From an uncultured Muribaculaceae bacterium (GTDB lineage: Bacteria > Bacteroidota > Bacteroidia > Bacteroidales > Muribaculaceae): a stretch of DNA of 64,000 bases. Made by a program: the position numbers and the translations under genes. The stretch is taken from assembly GCA_934555895.1 (NCBI GenBank), contig CAKTFH010000001.1:1-64000 (forward strand), in the 5' to 3' direction. The notes beneath the pieces were generated by a model that worked only from the letters and a program-made list of their open reading frames with translations, had not been told where the DNA came from and did no database searches. Shown piece after piece: positions 16,024-25,184 of this stretch (positions are counted from its first letter, which is position 1; every line of letters begins with the position of its first letter).

Positions 16024-17403
16024 ATGCCTCAGAACTCAACATCTGGCATACATAGAATCAGGGAAAGGCGCCACAACCGATTACGTGGCCGCTTCGAGCA
16101 CGCCTTTAACGGCATGCCGCCTTATGTGGCACTGATGGTGCTCGCCTTCGTCACGGGGCTACTCTCCGGGGCCGGAGCATTCATACTCAAGACCCTGATA
16201 AGGTGGCTGTCGGCTCCCATAGTGGCGCATATGCACCCTCACTCAGGCAACTGGGCACTACTCGCCATGCCCATAGCAGGCATTATGCTCACAGGCATCT
16301 ATCAGCGTTATGTGCTACATAAAGAAATATACCACGGCACCGACCGCCTCAACCGTGCCATAGCCGAGCGACACTACCGTTTGGCAGGCGACCTCACCTA
16401 TGCGCCCATAATCGCAAGCACGCTCACACTGGGTTTCGGCGGTTCGGCCGGCGGCGAGGGACCTATAGCGTATACCGGAGCAGCTATCGGCAGCAACCTC
16501 GGCAAAATGCTGAAAGCCACTCCGGCTATGATGAAAATAATGCTGGCATGCGGCGCCACGGCAGGTATCGCCGGCATCTTCATGGCACCGGTGGGAGGAG
16601 TGCTTTTCTCGCTCGAAGTGTTGTCGGTAACACTCACCGCGGGAGCGCTCGTGGCACTGTTTATGGCCGCCGTGACAGCTGCCCTCACCGCTTTCATGCT
16701 CTCGGGCTGTGTCACCGACCTGCCTTTCACCGCTGCAGCCCCGTTTGAGTGGAATCTTATGCCGTGGGTGCTTTTGCTCGGAGTTTGCTGTGGCCTATAT
16801 TCGTTCTACTACTCCTCGGTGATGACTTTCATGAAGCGGTGGTTCGCCTCGATGCGCAATCCTTGGATGATGAACCTCATCTCAGGCAGTATTCTGGCCG
16901 TGCTCGTATTTGTGTTTCCGCCGCTTTTCGGAGAAGGATACGATTTCATGGGCCATGTGCTGAGCGGCGACACCTCTGTTTTTGCAGCCTACAGCCTGTT
17001 TGCCACCGATGGAGCCGACACATCCACTCCCCTGCTCATAGCTTTCGGGGTGATAGCAGTGAAGGCATTCGCCTGTGCATCCACCAACAGCGGCGGAGGC
17101 GTGGCAGGCGACTTCGCCCCCACGCTCATGGCGGGATGTGTGACAGGCTATCTTGTAGGAGCCGTGCTCAATCTTATCTTCGGACTGTCGCTGCCGGTGG
17201 GCACATTCGCCTTCATCGGCATGGCGGGAGTGATGGCCGGCGCCGTGCGTGCGCCCTTCATGGCAATCTTCATCACAGTGGAGATGACACAGACCTACAC
17301 GCTGCTGCTTCCGGTTGTGGCAGCTGCAGCCATAAGCTATCTCTGCACGCTTTTACTGCACAAGCTGTTCCATCGCCCTACGGCACTTCCGGGCACTTAC
17401 TGA
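16024..17403 (+). CDS. ClC-family chloride channel/transporter
   Basis: The 459-residue membrane protein shows the ClC selectivity-filter blocks: GSAGGEGP (about residues 140-147, with the gating glutamate), the GIFMAPVGGVLFSLEV segment, and a Gly-rich NSGGGVAGDFAPTL block before the last helices. About ten or more hydrophobic segments are present. There is no C-terminal CBS pair, so it is a compact form. By alignment with the E. coli transporter motif (LFIIEE), the internal proton-pathway glutamate (Glu203) is a valine (LFSLEV), as in ClC channels. It ends 6 bp before the stop of the convergent mutS2 gene. Confidence 0.9.
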   Translation: MPQNSTSGIHRIRERRHNRLRGRFEHAFNGMPPYVALMVLAFVTGLLSGAGAFILKTLIRWLSAPIVAHMHPHSGNWALLAMPIAGIMLTGIYQRYVLHKEIYHGTDRLNRAIAERHYRLAGDLTYAPIIASTLTLGFGGSAGGEGPIAYTGAAIGSNLGKMLKATPAMMKIMLACGATAGIAGIFMAPVGGVLFSLEVLSVTLTAGALVALFMAAVTAALTAFMLSGCVTDLPFTAAAPFEWNLMPWVLLLGVCCGLYSFYYSSVMTFMKRWFASMRNPWMMNLISGSILAVLVFVFPPLFGEGYDFMGHVLSGDTSVFAAYSLFATDGADTSTPLLIAFGVIAVKAFACASTNSGGGVAGDFAPTLMAGCVTGYLVGAVLNLIFGLSLPVGTFAFIGMAGVMAGAVRAPFMAIFITVEMTQTYTLLLPVVAAAAISYLCTLLLHKLFHRPTALPGTY

Positions 17404-17409
17404 TAATGC

Positions 17410-19866
17410 TCAGGCGAGAGTGACGACAGTGATTCCGGCGCCCCCGAACTGCACATGCTCGTCGCGGTACGACGCCACTCCGGGCACAGTGTCAAGATAC
17501 TGGCGCAGAGCCACACGCAGGGCTCCAGTGCCGGTGCCGTGAAGTATGCGCACTTCTCCCTGATTGAACTGAATGGCATCGTCGATAAAGTATGTCACAG
17601 CCTGGATAGCCTCGTCGGCACGCATGCCGCGCACATCGATCTCGCGCTTGAACTGCAGCTGACGCTCGCGCATGAGGTCGGCCGTGGAGCTGCTCACAAA
17701 CGAGGATGCCGCTCCGGCACCCGACTGCGGCCGGCTCATGGTGCGGCGTAGGCGCGATAGTTTTACCTTTGTCTTGAGCATACCGAAAGCTACCATGGCA
17801 TCCTTGCCCTCGATAGAGAGCACAGTGCCGGGAGTGCCGTTTCCATCGAGCTTCACATTGTCGCCCACAGCGATGGGGGCTTCGGCAGCGCCCGACGCCT
17901 GACGGTTTTCCGACGGCTTTTTCTTCCTTTTCGGAGCTTTGTCGAGCAGTTTCGGATCGGCCTCGGTGTGCTGCGTGAGACGCGCCTTTTCCTGAGCCAT
18001 GCGCTCGCGAGTCTGGCGTGTGCGCTCTTTGTCGGCCTGCGCCTCGCGTATCTCGCGTATGGCACGTTCTATGGCGGCGTTGCTCCCTTCCAGTATGCGG
18101 TTTGCCTCGTCCTTGGCTTCGGCAAGAATCTCACGGCGCTTGCCACGCAGAGTCTCGGCCTCCTCTTCATAGCGTGCCAGCACCTGCTCCACTTTTTTCT
18201 CTTTCTGCCGTATAGCCATGCGCTTGTTCTCCCAATAGCGGCGGTCGCGGGCTATATCGAGCAGATATTTGTCCATATTTATATAGTCGGAACCGACAAT
18301 TTCAGCCGCCTCGTCGATGATTGAAGCTGGAAGACCCGTCTTACGGGCGATTTCTATGGCGAACGAACTTCCGGCATTGCCTATCGATAGGCGGAAAAGC
18401 GGCTTCATCTGCTGGCGGTCGTAGAGCATCGAACCATTCACCAGACCCTCGGTGTCGTCGGCGAAGTGCTTGAGGTTCTGATAGTGGGTGGTCACCACTC
18501 CCCACATGCGCTTATTGTTGAACTCCTTGAGAATGGCCTGTGCTATAGCGCCGCCAATCTGCGGCTCGGTGCCTCCACCAAACTCATCGATGAGAATGAG
18601 CGACGACTCACGGCCGTGTGAAAGAAATTCCTTCATGTTGCGCAGATGCGACGAGTAGGTCGAGAGGTCGTTCTCTATGCTCTGGTCGTCGCCGATATCA
18701 ATGAATATGTCTGCAAAGAAGCCCATATGCGAGTTTTCATACACCGTGGGGAGCATGCCGCACTGGAGCATATACTGCACGATTCCAACCGTCTTGAGCG
18801 TCACCGATTTGCCACCGGCATTCGGACCCGATATCACAAGTATTCGCTGGCCGGCATTGAGGGTGATGTCGAGCGGCACTATCTCCTTACCCTGCTTGCG
18901 CAGGCTTTCGAGAAGCACCGGATGCTCGGCATGATACCACTCCAGTTCCTGCTTTTCGGAGACATGCGGCATTGTTGCGCCTGTTATGCCTGCATAATCG
19001 GCCTTGGCCATTATGAAGTCGAGACGCCCGAGCACGCCGTAACTCTCGATTATCTGCTCGATATGCGGCCGCATCATGGCCGTAAGTTCGGCGAAGATGC
19101 GTATTATCTCGCGCCGCTCTTCAAGCTCGAGCTCACGGGCGCGGTTGTTCACCTCAACAATTTCGGCCGGCTCGATGAAGAAAGTTTTGCCCGTGGCCGA
19201 CTCGTCGTGCACAATGCCGTTGATTTTGCGCTTATGCATCGGCGCCACAGGCAGCACAAGGCGTCCGTCGCGCACGGTAGGAGTGGCGTCCTTCTCAAGG
19301 TAACCGTTCTCTACTGCACGGGCCATGACCCTACGCATCACAGAATTGACAGTGGCCGACACCCTCGACAGCTCCGAGCGTATCTTAGCCAGTTCAGGCG
19401 AGGCATTGTCGAGCACATTGCCATAGGGGTCAAGCACCCTGTCAATGGCGCGACAAAGCTCTGGGAATACCCACAGCCCCTGGCACATATCGGTAAGCAG
19501 AGGATATGGATTTGTCGCTCCGTCGGCCGAAGCATCGTTGAAAAACCGGCTCACATCGGCCATGGTGGAGAGCGTGCGTCTGATAGCCATAAGCTCGTCT
19601 CCGCTCAGGCTCGCGCCCTCTATGCGGCAACGCTTCAGCGCCGCAGTAGAGTCGGTAAGACCGCCCATCGGCAGCGGCGAACCCGAAGAGGCTATGGCAG
19701 CCATCTCGGCTGTGCGCAGCAGCTCGGGATGAACCGCATCGAAATCGTCAGAGAACGCCATGGCATCGACATGCGCGCGCCCCAGCGACGAGCCGCACAG
19801 TTCACGCAGCCGCGCACGCACGGCATCGAAGCCTATCTTTCTTTCAAATACAGAGGGATATATCAA
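17410..19866 (-). CDS. mutS2: endonuclease MutS2 (ribosome-collision / recombination ATPase)
   Basis: MutS2 is a MutS-like ATPase with a C-terminal Smr nuclease domain, implicated in limiting recombination and in splitting collided ribosomes. Visible features are the core and lever helices, Walker A GPNAGGKS near residue 345, Walker B LILIDEFGGG, a long charged coiled-coil (about 500-600, KEKKVEQVLARYEEEAETLR) and a C-terminal Smr domain with IDVRGMRADEA and HGTGTGAL. I start at the TTG codon at 19866, giving (M)IYPSVFERKIGF, the family N-terminus. The longer frame to 20043 begins upstream of the promoter at 19944-19975. Product: 818 residues. Confidence 0.92.
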   Translation of the reverse strand: MIYPSVFERKIGFDAVRARLRELCGSSLGRAHVDAMAFSDDFDAVHPELLRTAEMAAIASSGSPLPMGGLTDSTAALKRCRIEGASLSGDELMAIRRTLSTMADVSRFFNDASADGATNPYPLLTDMCQGLWVFPELCRAIDRVLDPYGNVLDNASPELAKIRSELSRVSATVNSVMRRVMARAVENGYLEKDATPTVRDGRLVLPVAPMHKRKINGIVHDESATGKTFFIEPAEIVEVNNRARELELEERREIIRIFAELTAMMRPHIEQIIESYGVLGRLDFIMAKADYAGITGATMPHVSEKQELEWYHAEHPVLLESLRKQGKEIVPLDITLNAGQRILVISGPNAGGKSVTLKTVGIVQYMLQCGMLPTVYENSHMGFFADIFIDIGDDQSIENDLSTYSSHLRNMKEFLSHGRESSLILIDEFGGGTEPQIGGAIAQAILKEFNNKRMWGVVTTHYQNLKHFADDTEGLVNGSMLYDRQQMKPLFRLSIGNAGSSFAIEIARKTGLPASIIDEAAEIVGSDYINMDKYLLDIARDRRYWENKRMAIRQKEKKVEQVLARYEEEAETLRGKRREILAEAKDEANRILEGSNAAIERAIREIREAQADKERTRQTRERMAQEKARLTQHTEADPKLLDKAPKRKKKPSENRQASGAAEAPIAVGDNVKLDGNGTPGTVLSIEGKDAMVAFGMLKTKVKLSRLRRTMSRPQSGAGAASSFVSSSTADLMRERQLQFKREIDVRGMRADEAIQAVTYFIDDAIQFNQGEVRILHGTGTGALRVALRQYLDTVPGVASYRDEHVQFGGAGITVVTLA

Positions 19867-19943
19867 AGCAGTAGAATAATTATCGGTTTTCAGTGTATCG
19901 GCCGTTAACGGCGCGCCATACAGGTTAAACAACCTTCCGATTG

Positions 19944-19975
19944 CAAAGTTACAACAACTTTGCCAACCTCCCAAG
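19944..19975 (-). promoter_or_regulatory. promoter of mutS2
   Basis: On the minus strand CTTG (complement 19972-19975) and TAACTTTG (complement 19944-19951) are 20 bp apart. The -7 element lies 78 bp upstream of the TTG start. Confidence 0.65.
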
Positions 19976-20135
19976 GGTCCTGGAATTGCCATTCTGAAAA
20001 TAGCGGCAAAAACGGCGACGGCGATGCAACTATTTCGCGGCATGTGGTGTTATTCTTTTACAATGAGGGAAACAAGGGCTGTGGCGCCCGCATTCCTGAC
20101 AAACGCAACAACATGTTTCACAAAATATTTATATT

Positions 20136-20690
20136 ATGAAGACCTTACAAATCAATTTCTGGGGACAGTCCAAATATTGGTGGGTTGTCCTGTTGGCAGG
20201 GATACTCCTCGTGCTCGGCGGTTTTGCTTATTGGTTCTGGCCCGCAGCCGGATATGCCATAGCATCTCAGATTTTCGGCTGGCTTCTCGTGCTGGTCGGC
20301 ATCGTTCAGATTTGCGTTTCAGCTGGAATCAATCGTCCACGGGGCTGGGGATGGTGGCTTGCCGGTGGCATTATCGACCTCTTCGTAGGTTTCCTGCTTG
20401 TGCGCAGCATCATCCTCTCTGAAATCGTGTTCCCCTACTTCCTGGCAGTGGTATTCATCTTCTGGGGCATAGCTTCAATCATAGCTTCGGTAAGTTCACG
20501 TGCCAACAAGTACTGGTGGATGTACCTCATCAACGGTGTACTGCTCCTTATCATAGGTTTCTTCTTCATGGAGGCCGGATATCTGCAGGACATGATGATG
20601 GTAAGCTTCCTCGCCGCTTTGGCATTTATCTATTGGGGATTCGCCCTGGCAATGACCTCGTACGACATGAAGCCCACCCGCACCGAATAA
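20136..20690 (+). CDS. HdeD-family (DUF308) membrane protein
   Basis: The 184-residue protein has six hydrophobic segments in three similar pairs (WWVVLLAGILLVLGGFAYW; GWLLVLVGIVQI; WWLAGGIIDLFVGFLLV; FLAVVFIFWGIASIIA; WWMYLINGVLLLIIGFFF; FLAALAFIYWGFALAM), the pattern of HdeD/DUF308 proteins. HdeD of E. coli is an inner-membrane acid-resistance protein; the role in Bacteroidales is not established. It is a single gene ending at a strong terminator. Confidence 0.85.
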   Translation: MKTLQINFWGQSKYWWVVLLAGILLVLGGFAYWFWPAAGYAIASQIFGWLLVLVGIVQICVSAGINRPRGWGWWLAGGIIDLFVGFLLVRSIILSEIVFPYFLAVVFIFWGIASIIASVSSRANKYWWMYLINGVLLLIIGFFFMEAGYLQDMMMVSFLAALAFIYWGFALAMTSYDMKPTRTE

Positions 20691-20713
20691 GTGCTGTTGA
20701 AATATAATCCAAA

Positions 20714-20778
20714 GCATCCGGACCCGAGCCGATTACGCCACAAAACAGGCAGTGCCGTAAGTCCGGATGCATTTTTTT
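20714..20778 (+). terminator. terminator after the HdeD-like gene
   Basis: A perfect 10-bp stem (GCATCCGGAC 20714-20723 with 20761-20770) with a long loop is followed by a run of seven T. Confidence 0.85.
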
Positions 20779-20823
20779 GATTTTTTAGTGATTCACATGG
20801 TGCGCAAATCGCAGACGATTTGT

Positions 20824-20831
20824 TATTTTTG
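20824..20831 (+). promoter_or_regulatory. -7 element upstream of the Trp/Gly-rich protein gene
   Basis: TATTTTTG matches the -7 element. It would give a leader of roughly 120 nt that includes the hairpin at 20858-20878. Confidence 0.45.
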
Positions 20832-20857
20832 TAAAAATAAACGCGTTGCATGATTAA

Positions 20858-20878
20858 ACCGTAGCACCCCGCTACGGT
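20858..20878 (+). promoter_or_regulatory. leader hairpin
   Basis: ACCGTAGC and GCTACGGT form a perfect 8-bp stem with an ACCCC loop in the predicted 5' leader. No T-run follows, so it is not an obvious terminator. Confidence 0.5.
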
Positions 20879-20942
20879 CTAATCTGTGTATAACATAACA
20901 ACACCCCCTGCGTGGCCTCCACGAAGGTTTAAATATATAAGG

Positions 20943-20949
20943 AAAGGAG
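20943..20949 (+). promoter_or_regulatory. strong Shine-Dalgarno sequence
   Basis: AAAGGAG ends 9 nt before the ATG at 20959. A near-consensus site is unusual in Bacteroidota, where most starts, including others in this window, lack one. Confidence 0.7.
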
Positions 20950-20958
20950 AACAGCACC

Positions 20959-22278
20959 ATGACAATCCGCAAGAGCATAACCCGCCTCGGTGCGCTGGCT
21001 ATCGCCGCCCTCGTCGGGTGGACTTCGGCCTATGCCCAGAGCTATTACGACGATGACATTTATTACGATGCCCGCAAAACTGCTAAAAAAGAGAAAAAAA
21101 ACACTGATAAGCAGCACAAGCAACAGCCGCAGGAGCAGCAATATTACTACGACGGCGCCAACTATGTGCCCTGGAACAATGTAGGCGAATATCAGAGCGC
21201 CGACACATATCAGCCCACAGGCACATCGACCCGCGATGTGGACGAATACAACCGCCGCACACCCTCGAAATACGACCCGAACCGCCCTGATTCGATCACC
21301 CTCAGGCAGTTCGAGCAGATGAGCAACACCCGCAATCTCGCCCGCTTCCACGATTCGGAGGTGGCCAAGAACGCATATGCCGACAACGCCGTCGATGACC
21401 CCAACTATGCAGCAGCAGGGGCCGCCCCGGAGGCCTACGGCATACAGCCGTCGGTAAGCATAAACTTCATAGGCAGCTACTACGACCCGTTCTATGCCAG
21501 CTACTACAACCCCTGGCGTTACAGCTGGTGGGGCTATGACCCCGTGCTGGGCTACAATTATCCCTGCTGGGGCCATGCGGCAATGTGGGGCCCGTCGTGG
21601 AGCTGGGGATTAGGCTGGGGAGTGCCTAACTGGGGCTGGAACTATCCCATGTGGGGCTGGACTCCAGGATGGGGACCGTCATGGGGCTGGGGACCTGGAT
21701 GGGACTGGGGTCCAGGATGGGGTCCGGGCTGGGGTGGCGGACACCACCATACATGGACCTCGAGCGGAGCATTCGCACCTAATCGCACCCCCGGGAACTC
21801 TTCCACAGGCAACTACCGCCCCAACGGCAACCCGAGTTCGGGCTTCAACGCCAACGGCACACGCGGTAATCGCTACAACAGCTTAGGTAATCGCGGTTCG
21901 GCAGCTTCGTCGAACGGCACACGCGGCAGCTACAGCGGTTCGGGCGCAATGGGAACCGAGCGTCCCGGATACCGTCAGCCCACAGCACGACCAGGCAGTA
22001 ACAGTTCGGTCGGCGGCAGCTACAGCGCCCCGGCACGCGGCCGCGCAGGTTACAGCACAAGCGGCACCAGCGATCCGCGCCAGAGCTTCCCGGCCACTAA
22101 CTCAAGCAGCAGCCGTGGCTCAAGCTACAGCACTCCGAGCTACAACAACAGCAGCCGCGGTTCGAGCTACAGCACCGGAGGAAGCCGTGGCGGATACTCC
22201 GGAGGCGGCAGTTACGGCGGCGGTGCAAGCCGTGGCAGCAGCGGTGGAGGAGGCGGCACACGTGGCCGCGGCCGATAA
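20959..22278 (+). CDS. secreted low-complexity Trp/Gly- and Ser/Gly-rich protein
   Basis: I do not recognise a catalytic family. The 439-residue product has a signal peptide (about residues 1-27), a charged Tyr/Gln-rich stretch (YYDDDIYYDARK, KKEKKNTDKQHKQQPQEQ), a middle part, then a Trp/Gly repeat zone (about 220-260, units such as WGWGPGWDWGPGWGPGW) ending in GGGHHH. The C-terminal 170 residues are Ser/Gly/Arg/Asn-rich (SRGSSYSTPSYNNSSRGSS). The composition suggests a disordered or matrix-like envelope protein. It is the first gene of a likely transcript with the FadL-like porin 77 bp downstream. Confidence 0.75.
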   Translation: MTIRKSITRLGALAIAALVGWTSAYAQSYYDDDIYYDARKTAKKEKKNTDKQHKQQPQEQQYYYDGANYVPWNNVGEYQSADTYQPTGTSTRDVDEYNRRTPSKYDPNRPDSITLRQFEQMSNTRNLARFHDSEVAKNAYADNAVDDPNYAAAGAAPEAYGIQPSVSINFIGSYYDPFYASYYNPWRYSWWGYDPVLGYNYPCWGHAAMWGPSWSWGLGWGVPNWGWNYPMWGWTPGWGPSWGWGPGWDWGPGWGPGWGGGHHHTWTSSGAFAPNRTPGNSSTGNYRPNGNPSSGFNANGTRGNRYNSLGNRGSAASSNGTRGSYSGSGAMGTERPGYRQPTARPGSNSSVGGSYSAPARGRAGYSTSGTSDPRQSFPATNSSSSRGSSYSTPSYNNSSRGSSYSTGGSRGGYSGGGSYGGGASRGSSGGGGGTRGRGR

Positions 22279-22355
22279 CCGCAACCCCGCCACTGACACT
22301 CATCTCCTCTCTTCCATCGCCCCCTATAGTTCAACTCACGTAAATTCATGGGATC

Positions 22356-24014
22356 ATGAAAAATATAACACGCATCGCCCAGACACTGGCTCTCGTAGCG
22401 CTCCCATTCACTGTGGCAGCGCAGAGCTCGGTAGATATGCTCGGCATCAACGACACTGAGCTCCGAGGCACAGCACGATTCATGTCGATGGCCGGAGCTT
22501 TCACCGCACTCGGCGGCGACCTCAGCACACTCACACAGAATCCTGCGGGCATAGGCACATACCGCGGCAGCGATGTGGGCCTCACGCTCGACCTAAGTTT
22601 CTTATCCAACAAATCGGAGGGGATACGCAACACATATTCACTGAGCAATACACACTTCGATGTAAACAATTTCGGATATGTGGGCACCATGAACTTCGGA
22701 CCCAACTCCACCATGCAGACCTTCTCGTGGGGCGTGAGCTACAACCGTCTCAAATCGTTTACACGAGATTACAAAGGTGGTGGCATGCCGCTCGAGACAT
22801 CTATGAGCAACTACATCGCCCTGATGACCGACAACGTGAACCCCTCCGACATGAACTTCAACAACGAGACCGGCTACGACCCCTATCAGGACACGAGAAT
22901 CAACTGGATAAGTATCCTCGGCTACAGCAGCCTCATCATCAACCCCTCGGAGGTTATCGACCAGAAGACCGGAGCAGTGACAGGCTATGTGTACGACGGA
23001 CTCTTCCAGTATCCCATACACGACTCGGGCGGTAATCTCCTCATCGCCCCCACCACCGGCCTCGCAGCTTTCGATGTGCGTGAGCGCGGATATACCGACG
23101 AATACAACATCGACTTCGGCGGCAATGTGGCCAATGTGGTCAACTGGGGCATCGGCTTCGGCATCACCGATATGACCCACGAGATGCAGACCTCATACGA
23201 GGAGAGACTTGTAGGCGCCAACGTGGCAGGAGCCAACGACGGCGACCCCATCCGTGAAGGCGACTGCGACTGGCAGATCGACAACTGGAAGCGCACCACC
23301 GGCACCGGTTTCAACCTAAAACTTGGTGTGATCATCAAGCCCATCCAGGAGTTCCGCATCGGCCTGGCCGTGCACACCCCCACATGGTATTCGCTCACCA
23401 CCACCTATCAGGGATCGGTGCGTTATGGCGACAACTACGGCGCTAAAGCCGACGAAATCACCAACACCGCACGCTACGACTGGAACATGCGCTCACCCTG
23501 GCGCCTCATGGCAGGTGTTGCAGCAGTGATTGGAGGCCGCGGCATCATCAGCGCCGACTATGAATATACCGCCTTCAACAAGATGCATTCTTCAAACATC
23601 GACGGCTCCTTCAACAACTATAACGACTGTGTGGCCTCCGACTTCCGCTCCACCAACACCCTGCGCCTCGGTGCCGAGTTCCGCGTCACACCACAATTCA
23701 GCCTGCGCCTCGGCTATTCATACGTGTCAGGCAATGTGAAGAAAGATGTGGAGGACAACAATTACGAAATCTATACCTCAGGTACATATCTGGGCTACAC
23801 CTTCAATCAGTCGTCGAACTACATCACAGCCGGCCTCGGATATCGCACCGGCGGTTTCTACGCCGACCTGGCATACGTGAACCGCCAACGCACCAGCACC
23901 TACCACTGCTTCACCCCGTTCCAGGACTACGACGGCTACTGGACCCTCGCTCCCCAGTCGAAAATCAAAGAGAGTGCCAATCAGCTCGCCCTCACCGTAG
24001 GGTATAAATTCTGA
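22356..24014 (+). CDS. FadL/OmpP1/TodX-type outer membrane transporter
   Basis: The 552-residue protein has a signal peptide (ending near ...VAAQ) and the FadL-family N-terminus: a short hatch with [28 protein letters not shown] (here about residues 43-70), equivalent to the GRAGxxxAxxDDxxxxxxNPAG motif. Alternating aromatic strands follow ([33 protein letters not shown]) up to a terminal Phe (LTVGYKF), the C-terminal signature of barrels inserted by BAM. FadL-type porins take up hydrophobic compounds such as fatty acids. The substrate here is unknown. Confidence 0.87.
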   Translation: MKNITRIAQTLALVALPFTVAAQSSVDMLGINDTELRGTARFMSMAGAFTALGGDLSTLTQNPAGIGTYRGSDVGLTLDLSFLSNKSEGIRNTYSLSNTHFDVNNFGYVGTMNFGPNSTMQTFSWGVSYNRLKSFTRDYKGGGMPLETSMSNYIALMTDNVNPSDMNFNNETGYDPYQDTRINWISILGYSSLIINPSEVIDQKTGAVTGYVYDGLFQYPIHDSGGNLLIAPTTGLAAFDVRERGYTDEYNIDFGGNVANVVNWGIGFGITDMTHEMQTSYEERLVGANVAGANDGDPIREGDCDWQIDNWKRTTGTGFNLKLGVIIKPIQEFRIGLAVHTPTWYSLTTTYQGSVRYGDNYGAKADEITNTARYDWNMRSPWRLMAGVAAVIGGRGIISADYEYTAFNKMHSSNIDGSFNNYNDCVASDFRSTNTLRLGAEFRVTPQFSLRLGYSYVSGNVKKDVEDNNYEIYTSGTYLGYTFNQSSNYITAGLGYRTGGFYADLAYVNRQRTSTYHCFTPFQDYDGYWTLAPQSKIKESANQLALTVGYKF

Positions 24015-24033
24015 TAAAGATAAAAAAATTCCT

Positions 24034-25119
24034 ATGGGGAAAAAGACATCGAGAACCGGTTCACACCCCTCCTCGCCCATCGACAAAAGCGTCGAGCGCC
24101 TTCAGGGCATGGTGGTGCGCAACACCGGCAACAGCTACGGAGTGCTCCTCACACCTTCCCTCCGACAGGAGGAGGCCGGGGAGCGCTCCGCAGTGTGTGG
24201 TTACCCTCTCCCCACCGCCGGCGACAGCGAGATAGTCGACTGCCGCATCAAAGGCACATTCCGCCTAAAAGGCATACGCACCACCAACCCCGTGGCCGTG
24301 GGCGACCGCGTGACGCTACTCCGCAACCCCGACGGCACAGCTTACATCACTGAAATAGCACCGCGACACAACTACATCATACGCCGCGCATCCAATCTCT
24401 CGAAAGAGGCCAGCATACTTGCTGCCAATGTCGACCAGGCGTGCCTCGTGGCCACTGTGGCGCATCCCGTGACCTCAACCACCTTCATCGACCGTTTTCT
24501 GGCCACCACCGAGGCCTACCGCGTGCCGGCGGTGCTGGTGATAAACAAAGTTGACCTCCTTGCCGACGATACGGAGAACCTCGAGCTGCTCGAAGCCCTG
24601 GCTTATCTATACCGCAGCATCGGTTACAAGGTGCTTGAAGTGTCGGCCGCCACAGGCGAAGGCATCGACGCCCTGCGCGAGGCCCTCGCGGGAAAAATAA
24701 CACTGCTTTCTGGCAACTCGGGCGTGGGGAAATCCACGCTCATCAACCGACTCATTCCCGGACTCAACCTCCGCACAGGCGACATATCCGATGTACACGA
24801 CACCGGCATGCACACCACCACCTTTTCGGAGATGTTCCCACTGCCGGGCAACAATGCCGGATGGCTCATCGACACACCCGGTGTAAGAGGATTCGGTACG
24901 ATTGAGTTCGACCAGTATGAGGTGTCGCACTTCTTCCCGGAGATATTCAGTCTGTCGCCGAAATGCCGCTACGGCAACTGCACCCACACCCACGAGCCGG
25001 CATGCGCAGTGCGCGAAGCCCTCGAGAACAACTACATAGCACTCTCGCGCTACAACTCCTATCTCAGTATCCTCGCCGATATCAATCCTGAGAAATATCG
25101 CCCGCCGCAGGGCGAATAA
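24034..25119 (+). CDS. rsgA: ribosome small-subunit biogenesis GTPase RsgA
   Basis: RsgA is a circularly permuted GTPase that checks 30S subunit maturation. The OB-fold begins at [13 protein letters not shown] (about residue 24). The G-motifs appear in permuted order: NKVDLL (G4), GNSGVGKST (G1, about 228) and DTPGVRG (G3). A C-terminal zinc knuckle carries [14 protein letters not shown]. Compared with the family there are about 24 extra residues at the N-terminus and a roughly 20-residue insertion in the OB-fold ([19 protein letters not shown]). It starts 19 bp after the FadL-like gene. Confidence 0.93.
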   Translation: MGKKTSRTGSHPSSPIDKSVERLQGMVVRNTGNSYGVLLTPSLRQEEAGERSAVCGYPLPTAGDSEIVDCRIKGTFRLKGIRTTNPVAVGDRVTLLRNPDGTAYITEIAPRHNYIIRRASNLSKEASILAANVDQACLVATVAHPVTSTTFIDRFLATTEAYRVPAVLVINKVDLLADDTENLELLEALAYLYRSIGYKVLEVSAATGEGIDALREALAGKITLLSGNSGVGKSTLINRLIPGLNLRTGDISDVHDTGMHTTTFSEMFPLPGNNAGWLIDTPGVRGFGTIEFDQYEVSHFFPEIFSLSPKCRYGNCTHTHEPACAVREALENNYIALSRYNSYLSILADINPEKYRPPQGE

Positions 25120-25184
25120 ATGCGGCTGCACAACAACAAAAAATAAAGCCGCCCCTCCGAACCACTCTTTCACATTTTCCTATT

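Noticed and set aside
18646..19908. 420-codon plus-strand open frame
   Set aside because: It is antisense to mutS2 and rich in His/Arg with no recognisable domain.
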